From: Rhodospira sp.
GTDB taxonomy: Bacteria > Pseudomonadota > Alphaproteobacteria > Rhodospirillales > Rhodospirillaceae
Assembly (NCBI GenBank): GCA_028277295.1
Contig: JANQGN010000123.1
Span: 1 to 6,415, forward strand
Length of the DNA: 6,415 bases
Reading direction: 5' to 3'
Shown here piece after piece: positions 1-6,242 of the stretch. The translations under genes were made by a program, and so were the position numbers. Numbering within the stretch: position 1 is the stretch's first letter; each line of letters starts with the position of its first letter. The notes beneath the pieces were generated by a model, which made no database searches, was not told the DNA's origin, and worked only from the letters and a program-made list of their open reading frames with translations.

Positions 1-1
1 G

Positions 2-2269
2 CTCGATGCCTCCAATCTGCGGCGGGGCTTGTACCTCACGTTCCAGCTTCTGGAGATGGGCGTTCCGGTGGTGGTCGCCCTGAACATGATGGACGTGGCC
101 CAAAGCCACGGCCTGGACATCGATCTTGACAGGCTGTCACGCCGCTTGTGCGTGCCGGTGGTCGGGCTAGTGGGCAACAAGGGCACCGGGCGTAGTGATC
201 TGCGGGCGGCTATCCGCAAGGCCGCCGATCGCGCCCACGAAGTCACGCCCTCCACCTTGAACTATGGCGATCTGGAAGAGACGGTGGGGGCGCTGCAGGC
301 ACGGTTATCCGAACTGCCACTATCCGAGCTGCCGTCGGTCTGTACCATCACCTCACCGCGCTGGCTGGCCGTCAAGTTGCTGGAAGGCGATAGCGAGGCC
401 GAGCGCCTTCTGCAAGGCTGCCTGACCAACGCGCACGGCATTCTCGATCAGGCCCGCCGCGGCGCCGAGGAGTTCACGCACCGCAACGGTCAGTCGACCT
501 CGGATCATGTGGCCGGGTGCCGCGATCATCTGGCCGGCGACATCCTGGCCACGTGCGTGCGCAGTCCGGAATCCGGCCGCGTGCCCCTGACCGAACACGT
601 TGATCGCTTCCTGCTCAATCGCTGGCTGGCACCGTTGTTCCTGGTGCTGACGGTATGGGTGATCTATGAACTGTCGATCGTTCAGGGCTACGAACTGACG
701 AAGGTTACCTGGCCGCTGTTGGCTGGACTCCGTGATGTGGCCGGCGACCTGCTGCCGTCGGCGGGATTCCTGCATGACCCCGTGGCCCGCTCCATGGGCC
801 TGTGGATGGTGGACTCCGCCAACGCGCTTCTCAACTACGTCCCCATCTTCCTGATCCTGTTCGCCTTGATCGCGATCCTGGAGGACAGCGGCTATATGGC
901 CCGGATCGCCTTCATCCTGGATCGCATTTTGCATCGATTCGGGCTGCATGGGCAGTCCACCCTGCCCTACATCCTGGGCGGGGTGTTTGCCGGCGGCTGC
1001 GCGGTACCGGGTGTGATGGCCACCAAGGGCATCCCGGATCAACGGGCACGCATGGCCACCATCCTGACAGTGCCGTTCATGAACTGCCTGGCCAAGGTGC
1101 CGCTGTACACACTGTTGATCAATATCTACTTCGTTGAGACCAAGGGGCTGGTTCTCTTCTATCTTTCAACCATAACGGTTATTTTTGCCCTTTTGGTGGC
1201 TAAGTTACTGTCGGTTTCCGTGCTGCGTAACATGGAAACAGCACCGTTTGTCATGGAGTTGCCACACTATCACCTGCCAACCTTGACGGGAGTCTTGCGC
1301 CGGTCCTTCGACCGAACCTGGCTGTACATCAAGAAAGTCGGCACCGTGGTGGTGGCCGTGGCCACGGTTGTCTACGTGCTGTTGCAGTTTCCAGGACTGT
1401 CGCCCGAGCGCGAGGCGCACTATCACGCCCACGCCGAGACCGCGATCCTGGAGTTCCGCGCCGCGTTGGAGGGCAATCCCCTGGTCGCCGCCATCCCCGA
1501 TCAGGACAGCCTTGTCGCCCTGGTGAACGTCTATACCGACTATCGCGCCGACCGCATGCTGGCCAGCAGCCGCGAGGCCGCCACGGCCCTGGACACCCGC
1601 GTGAGCGAGGCCCATCCAGCCTTCGCCCCGTTCTTGTTGCGCAGTCGCGACGCCAATGTCCGCGCCGCGCAGAAAGCGTTGCGAACCCTGGTGGGAACTC
1701 GCAAGACGCTGCGTCGGGAGATGAAGGACGAGCGCATCGTCAACAGTGTCCTGGGTCAGTTCGGTCGCACCCTGGAGTCGGTCACGCATTACGCCAACTT
1801 CGACTGGAAGGTCAACGTGGCCTTGCTGAGCTCCTTCGCCGCGCGCGAAAGCAGCGTGGCCACCTTGGGCGTTCTGTTCGACCAGGAAGAGGGCGAAAAC
1901 AAAACTCTAGAGGAGCGCATGGGCGGCGAGCAGATGGCCGCCGGTTACACCGCCATGACCGCGCTGGCGGTGATGTTGTTCTTCGCCCTCTACCCACCCT
2001 GCCTTGCCACCACGATCATGGTCAGGGTGCAGACCGGATCCTACCGCTGGATGGCCTTTTCCATCTTCTTCCCAACGACCCTGGCGCTTGTCGTGGCCAG
2101 TCTCACCTATACGATCGGCACCGCCCTGGATCTCACCGGACTGGAGATGATGACTGCCGTCTACCTTACCGCCCTCGGCCTATTGCTGATGGTCGGCTTC
2201 TTTCGACGTCCGTTCGGGCGCGCACTGCCCAGGCCGGCCTATGCGGACGCTCCAAGGGAGAACGCCTGA
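2..2269 (+). CDS. feoB: Ferrous iron transporter FeoB, 5'-truncated by the window edge
   Basis: FeoB is the inner-membrane Fe(II) permease with an N-terminal G domain. The frame is open from the first full codon, and the first visible residues (LDASNLRRGLYLT) are internal FeoB sequence, so the TTG at 29 is not the start. By family comparison about 90 residues holding G1-G3 lie outside the window. Visible parts: G4 NMMD at 83-94, a G5-like segment (GNKGTG) near 173-190, a helical linker, then the membrane domain from about 615. The first gate region has GGCAVPGVMATK (about 986-1027) and PFMNCLAKVPLY (about 1073-1108); the second has FAARESSVATLG (about 1835-1870) and YPPCLATT (about 1991-2014). 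A soluble insert of roughly 90-100 extra residues interrupts the membrane domain at about 1391-1799. The reading frame is intact to TGA. The next gene overlaps the stop, which fits a feo operon; feoA would be expected upstream. Family assignment is very secure. Confidence 0.96.
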   Translation, partial: LDASNLRRGLYLTFQLLEMGVPVVVALNMMDVAQSHGLDIDLDRLSRRLCVPVVGLVGNKGTGRSDLRAAIRKAADRAHEVTPSTLNYGDLEETVGALQARLSELPLSELPSVCTITSPRWLAVKLLEGDSEAERLLQGCLTNAHGILDQARRGAEEFTHRNGQSTSDHVAGCRDHLAGDILATCVRSPESGRVPLTEHVDRFLLNRWLAPLFLVLTVWVIYELSIVQGYELTKVTWPLLAGLRDVAGDLLPSAGFLHDPVARSMGLWMVDSANALLNYVPIFLILFALIAILEDSGYMARIAFILDRILHRFGLHGQSTLPYILGGVFAGGCAVPGVMATKGIPDQRARMATILTVPFMNCLAKVPLYTLLINIYFVETKGLVLFYLSTITVIFALLVAKLLSVSVLRNMETAPFVMELPHYHLPTLTGVLRRSFDRTWLYIKKVGTVVVAVATVVYVLLQFPGLSPEREAHYHAHAETAILEFRAALEGNPLVAAIPDQDSLVALVNVYTDYRADRMLASSREAATALDTRVSEAHPAFAPFLLRSRDANVRAAQKALRTLVGTRKTLRREMKDERIVNSVLGQFGRTLESVTHYANFDWKVNVALLSSFAARESSVATLGVLFDQEEGENKTLEERMGGEQMAAGYTAMTALAVMLFFALYPPCLATTIMVRVQTGSYRWMAFSIFFPTTLALVVASLTYTIGTALDLTGLEMMTAVYLTALGLLLMVGFFRRPFGRALPRPAYADAPRENA

Positions 2270-2520
2270 TGCCGGACACCGCCACCGCCGTCCCCATCAC
2301 CGACCCATCGCCCGTCCCGGGCCAGTCGGTGGTGGATCTCAGCCACGAGGCCGCCGCCGCGCCCTGGGAATGGGGCTTGGTCGCGCTCGCCGTGGTGTTG
2401 GCTTTGATCTACCTGTGGCGCAGCTATTTCGGCCGTCGCAAGCCGGCCTGCGCCTCGTGCGGTAAGACCGGATCCTGCCCCGCGGCCGACGTGGACGATA
2501 CGATCGGCAAGCCTTCGTAG
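2269..2520 (+). CDS. Small FeoB-associated membrane protein with a Cys motif
   Basis: This is an 83-residue protein. Its ATG overlaps the feoB TGA (TGATG), and AAGGGAG at 2254-2260 sits 8 nt upstream, so translation is probably coupled to feoB. Residues 1-32 are Pro/Ala-rich and polar. Residues 34-50 form one hydrophobic span, followed by the basic stretch RSYFGRRK, which predicts N-terminus out and C-terminus in the cytoplasm. The tail carries CASCGKTGSC (C61, C64, C70), a CxxCx5C pattern. Short one-span proteins with a Cys-rich tail next to feoB are known as FeoB-associated Cys-rich proteins and are thought to help iron transport or bind metal. The role here is inferred from position, topology and the cysteines. 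This tail has only three cysteines, so it may belong to a related but separate small family. Confidence 0.85.
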   Translation: MPDTATAVPITDPSPVPGQSVVDLSHEAAAAPWEWGLVALAVVLALIYLWRSYFGRRKPACASCGKTGSCPAADVDDTIGKPS

Positions 2521-2744
2521 CGGGACTCCGGTGCCAGAAGGCGGGTGACCTTGCCTGGCCGTGCCCTCCCAAGGGGGCGCGCAGGTCGAAGGTGTGGCGC
2601 ACCACTGCCCACGCTGGGGCACCCAGAAAACGCGATCGGCGCCGCGAGTCGGTTCCCAACGCGGCCATCGCGTACACCCCGAGAGACACCGCGCCGGTCA
2701 TCGTCAGCCGCCGTGGGGGTAGTGACGCGGGAATCCTCTTGCGT

Positions 2745-2768
2745 CGGCGGGGCGATCGCCGTTTTTTT
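2745..2768 (+). terminator. Rho-independent terminator downstream of the feo genes
   Basis: CGGCG (2745-2749) pairs with CGCCG (2757-2761) around a 7-nt loop, followed directly by seven T residues (2762-2768). This is a short but all-GC stem with a clean U-tract on the plus strand. It lies about 225 nt after the stop of the FeoB-associated gene. It would end the feo transcript with a long 3' UTR, or end an unseen short RNA made from 2521-2744. Confidence 0.7.
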
Positions 2769-2782
2769 GTCAGGATGAGGCG

Positions 2783-2806
2783 GGACGCGGGGGGCCCGCC
2801 CCGTCC
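2783..2806. repeat. Imperfect GC-rich hairpin
   Basis: GGACG (2783-2787) is complementary to CGTCC (2802-2806). The G-run and C-run between them can also pair with mismatches. It lies 14 nt after the terminator U-tract and could be a second structural element of the intergenic region or just a product of high GC. No T-tract follows. Confidence 0.35.
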
Positions 2807-2818
2807 AACTGAGAGCCC

Positions 2819-2905
2819 GTCCGGAAAACCTCACGAACGGCCGTATACCGTGTGTCGCGACCCGAATGGCATGCCTTATACGCCTCGTTTCAGGGCTTTC
2901 CGGAC
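2819..2905. repeat. 87-nt nested inverted repeat in the leader of the small membrane gene
   Basis: The outer arms are GTCCGGAAA (2819-2827) and TTTCCGGAC (2897-2905), a perfect 9 bp. One mismatch follows, then CC (2829-2830) pairs with GG (2894-2895). Further in, AAC (2836-2838) can pair with GTT (2887-2889), GG (2839-2840) with CC (2883-2884), and CGTATA (2842-2847) with TATACG (2877-2882). The core holds the palindrome GTCGCGAC (2854-2861). The arms thus pair in register at several levels, giving one long imperfect stem-loop that ends 25 nt before the GTG start of the next gene. It could be an RNA leader structure, a palindromic interspersed repeat or a MITE-like remnant. Confidence 0.55.
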
Positions 2906-2930
2906 AGACACCGTGAGAGGGAGCGCCATC

Positions 2931-3107
2931 GTGCCAGAATATGTCACCTACGCCATCGTGGTCGTCATGGTCCTAGCCTGGGTCTACGTGTTGTTTCGGT
3001 TCTTTCAGGCCACGGTCTACTTCCAGGAACGCAACAGAAAGCGCCTGAAAGCACTGCACGCCGAAGCCCGCCGCGAAGAAGCGGCGGCCAGCGCCAAGGC
3101 CGAGTAA
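2931..3107 (+). CDS. Small single-span membrane protein of unknown function
   Basis: This is a 58-residue protein starting at GTG 2931, with GAGAGGGA at 2915-2922 and an 8-nt spacer. The frame is open much further upstream, but that part is Arg/Pro-rich and not protein-like, whereas from the GTG the composition changes at once to a membrane protein. Residues 5-25 form one hydrophobic helix (YVTYAIVVVMVLAWVYVLFRF). Residues 32-58 are a charged, Ala/Glu/Arg/Lys-rich segment likely to be a cytoplasmic amphipathic helix. I do not recognise the family. It is about the size of CcmD-like proteins but lacks sequence support and cytochrome c maturation neighbours. It stops 3 bp before the stop of the convergent methyltransferase gene. 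Confidence 0.75.
   Translation: MPEYVTYAIVVVMVLAWVYVLFRFFQATVYFQERNRKRLKALHAEARREEAAASAKAE
3068..3087. terminator. Hairpin at the convergent gene ends, possible bidirectional terminator
   Basis: CCGCCGC (3068-3074) and GCGGCGG (3081-3087) form a perfect 7-bp stem with a 6-nt loop (GAAGAA on the plus strand). It lies inside the last codons of the small membrane protein and just past the stop of the opposing methyltransferase gene. The position suits termination of the minus-strand transcript, but there is no T-tract on either strand, so a canonical intrinsic terminator is not supported. The coding constraint of the Arg/Glu/Ala tail may explain it. Confidence 0.3.
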
Positions 3108-3110
3108 GCC

Positions 3111-4022
3111 TCATCGCAGCACCGGCGCCCTGTCGCGCTTGCGCATCCAGAGACTGCTTTCGACGCCCTCCCGGCCGACGGGCAAGGCCGCGAGCGTCGG
3201 ACTGACGGCGGTCGCGTTTAAACGCGTCAAGGCGTAGCGGCTCGCGAAGTCGATGGCGAAACTGGAGCCCATCAGCAGCGCCGCCACCGCATTCTGCTCG
3301 TTGTAGCCCCGCCATGCCCAGTCCGCCGGGTAGGCGTCGGGCAGAAAGATGTCGTGAAGATGCACCCGCACCCCAACGCGCAGGCGCGGCAAGATGCGCG
3401 ACACGATCAAGTCCAGGTCGGTGCCGGGCATCAATATGTGGCTGGGGTCGAAAAAGGCGATGTCGGCCGCCTCCAGGGCATCGAAGAGCGCTAGGTGCCG
3501 GATATCGAGCACCTCTTTCTCCCAACGCACGGGAAGGCCAGACAGGTCGGCGCGCGGCCGGGGATCGATCACGGTGTGATCGCAGGTGATCCCGGCATCC
3601 CTGACCGCCCGGGCGAGCACCCGCGTCGAATGGCCGGCCCCCACCTCGACGATGCGGGCCGGCGGGTCCCGGCGCGCCAGGGCGTAGGCCGCGGCCGCGT
3701 CCAGGCGCGGGAACCAGAGCTGACCCCAGCGCGGCGCCGGCGGCGGATCGGTGTCCCGCCAGGCCCGCAGATCATCCCCCACCGCATCGATCGCGCCCAA
3801 GCCGTCCAGGATCGCCGCCTGGCGCCGATCGAACAGCGCCTCGAGTTCCGGATAGACCGTTGGCGCGGCCGCCATGGCTGCGCCGGCATGGCGATAGGGG
3901 ATGAAGAAGCCGCCGGGCCGCCCTCCCATCATGGTTGCGCGGAGCGTTTTCACGCCAAGCGCGACGTAGGCCCTGTACCGCGTTCTTGGCACGCGCCCCG
4001 AGGCGACTGGTTTGGTGATCAC
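3111..4022 (-). CDS. Class I SAM-dependent methyltransferase
   Basis: This is a predicted 303-residue cytosolic methyltransferase. In this numbering the SAM-binding motif I is VEVGAGHST (125-133). A motif II acidic position follows in DHTVIDPRP (148-156), then the strand-4 segment IAFFDPSH (188-195) and VHLHDIFLPDAYP (220-232). The pattern resembles Methyltransf_24-type enzymes; the methyl acceptor cannot be read from sequence. The N-terminal GGFFIPYR is a pre-domain segment seen in similar proteins as I recall them. Start choice: GTG at 4022 has GAGG with a 5-nt spacer and begins 7 nt after the tldD TGA. A GTG at 4049 would overlap tldD by 20 nt and give 312 residues; ATG at 3932 or 3929 lacks a good ribosome-binding site. 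It is almost certainly co-transcribed with tldD upstream. It ends tail-to-tail with the small membrane gene, 3 bp apart. Confidence 0.88.
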   Translation of the reverse strand: MITKPVASGRVPRTRYRAYVALGVKTLRATMMGGRPGGFFIPYRHAGAAMAAAPTVYPELEALFDRRQAAILDGLGAIDAVGDDLRAWRDTDPPPAPRWGQLWFPRLDAAAAYALARRDPPARIVEVGAGHSTRVLARAVRDAGITCDHTVIDPRPRADLSGLPVRWEKEVLDIRHLALFDALEAADIAFFDPSHILMPGTDLDLIVSRILPRLRVGVRVHLHDIFLPDAYPADWAWRGYNEQNAVAALLMGSSFAIDFASRYALTRLNATAVSPTLAALPVGREGVESSLWMRKRDRAPVLR

Positions 4023-4029
4023 CCGCGCC

Positions 4030-5466
4030 TCAGGCCGCCTGGGTGCCACCCACGGTGAGCCGGTCCACCAGCAGCGTCGGCTGTCCCACCCCCACGGGCA
4101 CGCCCTGGCCTTCCTTGCCGCAGGTACCGACGCCCGGGTCCAGCCGCAGGTCGTTGCCGATCATGGAGACGCGGGTCATGGTCTCTGGCCCGTTGCCGAT
4201 CAAGGTCGCGCCCTTGACGGCGGGGCCGACCTTGCCATCCTCGATCAGATAGGCTTCCGAGGCCGAGAAAACGAACTTGCCCGAGGTGATGTCCACCTGC
4301 CCACCACCGAAGTTCACGGCGTAAAGCCCCTTCTTCACCGACTGGATGATCTCCTGCGGGTCCGCGCCGCCCGCCTCCATCACCGTGTTGGTCATGCGCG
4401 GCAGCACCGGGTGGGCGTGCGACTGGCGCCGGCCGTTGCCGGTGGGAGGCACACCCATCAAGCGCGCATTCATGCGATCCTGCATGTATCCCTTGAGAAT
4501 CCCGTCCTCGATCAGCACGGTGCGACCCGTGGGCGTGCCCTCGTCATCCACGGACAACGAGCCCCGGCGATCCGGCATCGCGCCGTCATCCACCACGGTC
4601 ACGCCGGGCGCGGCCACGCGGTCACCGACACGCCCGCTAAAAGCCGACGTCTTCTTGCGATTGAAGTCGCCTTCCAAACCATGGCCCACCGCCTCGTGCA
4701 ACAAGATGCCGGGCCAGCCGGGCCCGAGCACCACGGGCATTTCGCCCGCTGGCGCATCGACGCTGTCCAGGTTCACCAGCGCCTGACGCAGCGCCTCATC
4801 CACGGCCCCCTTCCAGGCGTCCTCGGTCACGAAGGTGTCGTAAGGCACACGCCCGCCACTGCCATGGCTGCCGCTTTCCATGCGCTCACCCTGGCGAGCC
4901 ACGACCGCCACGTTCACCCGCACCAGCGGGCGGATGTCGGCCGCCACCGCGCCGCCAGGACGCAGGATCACCACCGCCTGCCAGGACGCCGTCAGACTGG
5001 CCATGACCTGGGCGATTCTCGGATCCTTGGCCCGGGCATAACCATCGATGGCCGAGAGGATGGTCACCTTGCGTTCCATCGACAAGCCATCGATGGGATT
5101 GTCCGGACCGTAGAGAAGCCGGTTGGTGCGCTGCGGCGGCAGCGCCAGTGTGCCGCCATTGCCCAGGCGCACCGCCTTGACGGTTTCGGCCGCGCGAGCG
5201 ATGGCCTGCTCATCGAGCAGACTGGCATGGGCGAAGCCGACGGTCTCGCCCACCTCGGCATGCAGACCGAAACCCTGCGATGTGTCGAAGGCGGCACTGC
5301 GGATTCGGCCATCGTCCAGCGCGAAACTCTCCGATTGCCGATACTCCAGGAACAGCGCGCCATCGTCACACCCGCTCAGGGCATCGTCGACCAAGGCGGT
5401 CACACGGGCACGGTCGAGGCCGGCGCGGTCAAAAAACAGGTCCTCGGCCTGGATATCGTGGGGCAT
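4030..5466 (-). CDS. tldD: Metalloprotease TldD
   Basis: TldD is the catalytic partner of the TldD/TldE (PmbA) zinc metalloprotease. In enterobacteria this acts on unfolded peptides, on the CcdA antitoxin and in microcin B17 maturation. The 478-residue product is close to the usual length (about 480). The N-terminal half has typical TldD segments (LFLEYRQSESFALDDGRI, SQGFGLHAEVGETVGFAHAS). The active site HEAVGHGLEGD gives H257, E258 and H262 of HExxxH, and the C-terminal TCGKEGQ supplies C449 as the expected third zinc ligand. SMIGNDLRLDPG near the C-terminus is also typical. Start: ATG at 5466 has GGAG (5477-5474) with a 7-nt spacer; the in-frame TTG at 5487 lies upstream of that site and is rejected. 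It is probably first in an operon with the methyltransferase. A promoter and a leader hairpin lie upstream. TldE is not in the window; in many genomes it is encoded elsewhere. Confidence 0.96.
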   Translation of the reverse strand: MPHDIQAEDLFFDRAGLDRARVTALVDDALSGCDDGALFLEYRQSESFALDDGRIRSAAFDTSQGFGLHAEVGETVGFAHASLLDEQAIARAAETVKAVRLGNGGTLALPPQRTNRLLYGPDNPIDGLSMERKVTILSAIDGYARAKDPRIAQVMASLTASWQAVVILRPGGAVAADIRPLVRVNVAVVARQGERMESGSHGSGGRVPYDTFVTEDAWKGAVDEALRQALVNLDSVDAPAGEMPVVLGPGWPGILLHEAVGHGLEGDFNRKKTSAFSGRVGDRVAAPGVTVVDDGAMPDRRGSLSVDDEGTPTGRTVLIEDGILKGYMQDRMNARLMGVPPTGNGRRQSHAHPVLPRMTNTVMEAGGADPQEIIQSVKKGLYAVNFGGGQVDITSGKFVFSASEAYLIEDGKVGPAVKGATLIGNGPETMTRVSMIGNDLRLDPGVGTCGKEGQGVPVGVGQPTLLVDRLTVGGTQAA

Positions 5467-5492
5467 CGAAACACTCCGGAGGAACAAATGGG

Positions 5493-5524
5493 ATCGGGGC
5501 CAGTGTGGTCGTGGCGGCCCCGAT
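5493..5524 (-). promoter_or_regulatory. Leader stem-loop upstream of tldD
   Basis: ATCGGGGCC (minus strand, 5524-5516) and GGCCCCGAT (5501-5493) form a perfect 9-bp inverted repeat with a 14-nt loop. One mismatch then two more G-C pairs extend the stem. The hairpin ends 15 nt before the tldD ribosome-binding site, in the predicted roughly 110-nt leader. It is not followed by a T-tract, so it is not an intrinsic terminator. An RNA-stability or translation-control role, or a DNA operator, is possible. Confidence 0.5.
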
Positions 5525-5581
5525 ACCCCGGGACCCGCGCAAGAGCAGATCGGTGGCCAGCGCGGGCGCGACTCTCTCCTT

Positions 5582-5611
5582 AATAGATTTGCGCAAGGGG
5601 TTGACCGTCAA
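5582..5611 (-). promoter_or_regulatory. Predicted sigma-70 type promoter for tldD
   Basis: On the minus strand, TTGACG (5611-5606) matches five of six -35 bases. An 18-nt spacer leads to TCTATT (5587-5582), matching four of six -10 bases. Transcription would start near 5575, about 110 nt upstream of the tldD ATG. The -35 box lies within TTGACCGTCAA (5601-5611), a palindrome with 5-bp arms around one central base. This may be a small operator half-site arrangement or chance. Being the best promoter-like match in the gap, it is reported, but only the consensus match supports it. Confidence 0.45.
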
Positions 5612-5657
5612 GCCCTGGCGGAGGACCCGAGGACAGGCGTGCGGTCCAGCGGGCTCC

Positions 5658-6104
5658 TTAAGGGTTCAGGCGACCAGCGAACGGGTCAACCCCCATCTGC
5701 CGCAGCATGCCGACCGTGTCCGCCTCGCCCCAATGCTCAACAAGGCGGCCGCTGACCAGGCGGTCGATGTTGATCCCCTTCACCCGCACCGTTGTTCCTG
5801 TTGGCGCGATGCCCATCCACGCCCCCGTGTGGATGCCTTGGCCGGTGACGCGGGTCACGACCCGGTCGCCGTCGGCGATTATGTCCTGGATGGTCAGGGA
5901 GAAATCCGAGAGCGTCGCCCGCAGGGCTTCCACGTGGGCGCGGACAACGTCCGGGCCCCGGCCCGCCGCTTCTGCATTGTGGTCGACATAGCCGGGAGCA
6001 ACGAGATCGGCAAGCGTGCGGAGACCCTGCGGTGTGAACAGTGCACCGTAGAAGCCTCGCACGATCGAGACGTTCGAGAAACGGGCGTGAGAGGACATCA
6101 CCAC
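5658..6104 (-). CDS. SnoaL-like ester-cyclase family protein (NTF2 fold)
   Basis: This is a 148-residue soluble protein of the SnoaL-like polyketide-cyclase/ester-cyclase group. Visible family features are VRGFYGALF (15-23), the APGYVDHN segment (36-43), IQDIIADGDRVVTRVTGQG (72-90), HTGAWMGIAPTGTTVRVKGI (92-111) and DRLVSGRLVEHWGEAD (114-129), near the family's usual length. Many members are stand-alone proteins without a known substrate; no polyketide genes are nearby, so an aromatic-polyketide role is not supported. Start: three in-frame candidates lie in a row (GTG 6104, GTG 6101, ATG 6098) behind GGAGGG at 6115-6110, with spacers of 5, 8 and 11 nt. The exact start is undecided by at most two codons. 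It is separated from tldD by about 190 nt that hold the tldD promoter, so it is probably its own unit. Confidence 0.9.
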   Translation of the reverse strand: MVMSSHARFSNVSIVRGFYGALFTPQGLRTLADLVAPGYVDHNAEAAGRGPDVVRAHVEALRATLSDFSLTIQDIIADGDRVVTRVTGQGIHTGAWMGIAPTGTTVRVKGINIDRLVSGRLVEHWGEADTVGMLRQMGVDPFAGRLNP

Positions 6105-6147
6105 GCCGACCCTCCGTGCCCCACGGTCCCAGCGCGCCCGCCGGTCC

Positions 6148-6212
6148 CGGTATCACGCCAGGGTCCGTTCAATGGTGCCCAGGGTGAGACAAGCGGTTCG
6201 GCGGTATCACGC
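6148..6212. repeat. 11-bp direct repeat upstream of the SnoaL-like gene
   Basis: CGGTATCACGC occurs exactly at 6148-6158 and again at 6202-6212, a 54-bp period or about five helical turns. The copies lie 44 and 98 bp upstream of the SnoaL-like start region. This spacing and placement would suit a regulator binding two sites. The function is inferred only. Confidence 0.5.
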
Positions 6213-6242
6213 ACGCAATATCAAAGAGTTAGAGGTCTCCCA

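Larger units (their letters stand above)
2521..2930. other. Non-coding interval after the feo genes
   Basis: About 410 bases between the FeoB-associated gene and the next small gene contain no convincing CDS. Open frames on both strands are rich in Arg, Pro and Ser, lack good ribosome-binding sites and run into the feo genes in antisense. What can be seen is a short GC hairpin (GCCC...GGGC, 2563-2578), an intrinsic terminator (2745-2768), an imperfect GC-rich hairpin (2783-2806) and an 87-nt nested inverted repeat (2819-2905). A weak -10-like TTATAC lies at 2876-2881 without a good -35. A decayed gene on the minus strand around 2540-2700 cannot be excluded, but I recognise no family. Confidence 0.6.

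Noticed and set aside
353..1789. Long minus-strand open frames opposite feoB (353-1042 and 1205-1789)
   Set aside because: They are antisense shadows caused by GC-rich codon bias. The translations are Gln/His/Gly-rich with no recognisable domain, and feoB is secure on the other strand.
2339..2701. Minus-strand frame starting MTGAVSLGVYAMAALG as a possible gene in the intergenic region
   Set aside because: The N-terminus looks mildly protein-like, but the rest is Arg/Pro/Ser-rich, runs antisense into the FeoB-associated gene and has no clear ribosome-binding site.
3213..3226. 14-bp perfect palindrome CGCGTTTAAACGCG inside the methyltransferase gene
   Set aside because: A palindrome of this length is expected about once in several windows of this size, and the bases encode ordinary family-like residues.
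4012..5583. 523-codon plus-strand open frame opposite tldD
   Set aside because: It is His/Arg-rich with no domain, and tldD on the minus strand has full family motifs and length.
5429..5611. 60-codon minus-strand frame in the tldD leader, with AAGGAG at 5581-5576 inside it
   Set aside because: Its TTG start coincides with the predicted -35 box, it overlaps tldD out of frame, and no start codon follows the AAGGAG at a usable distance.
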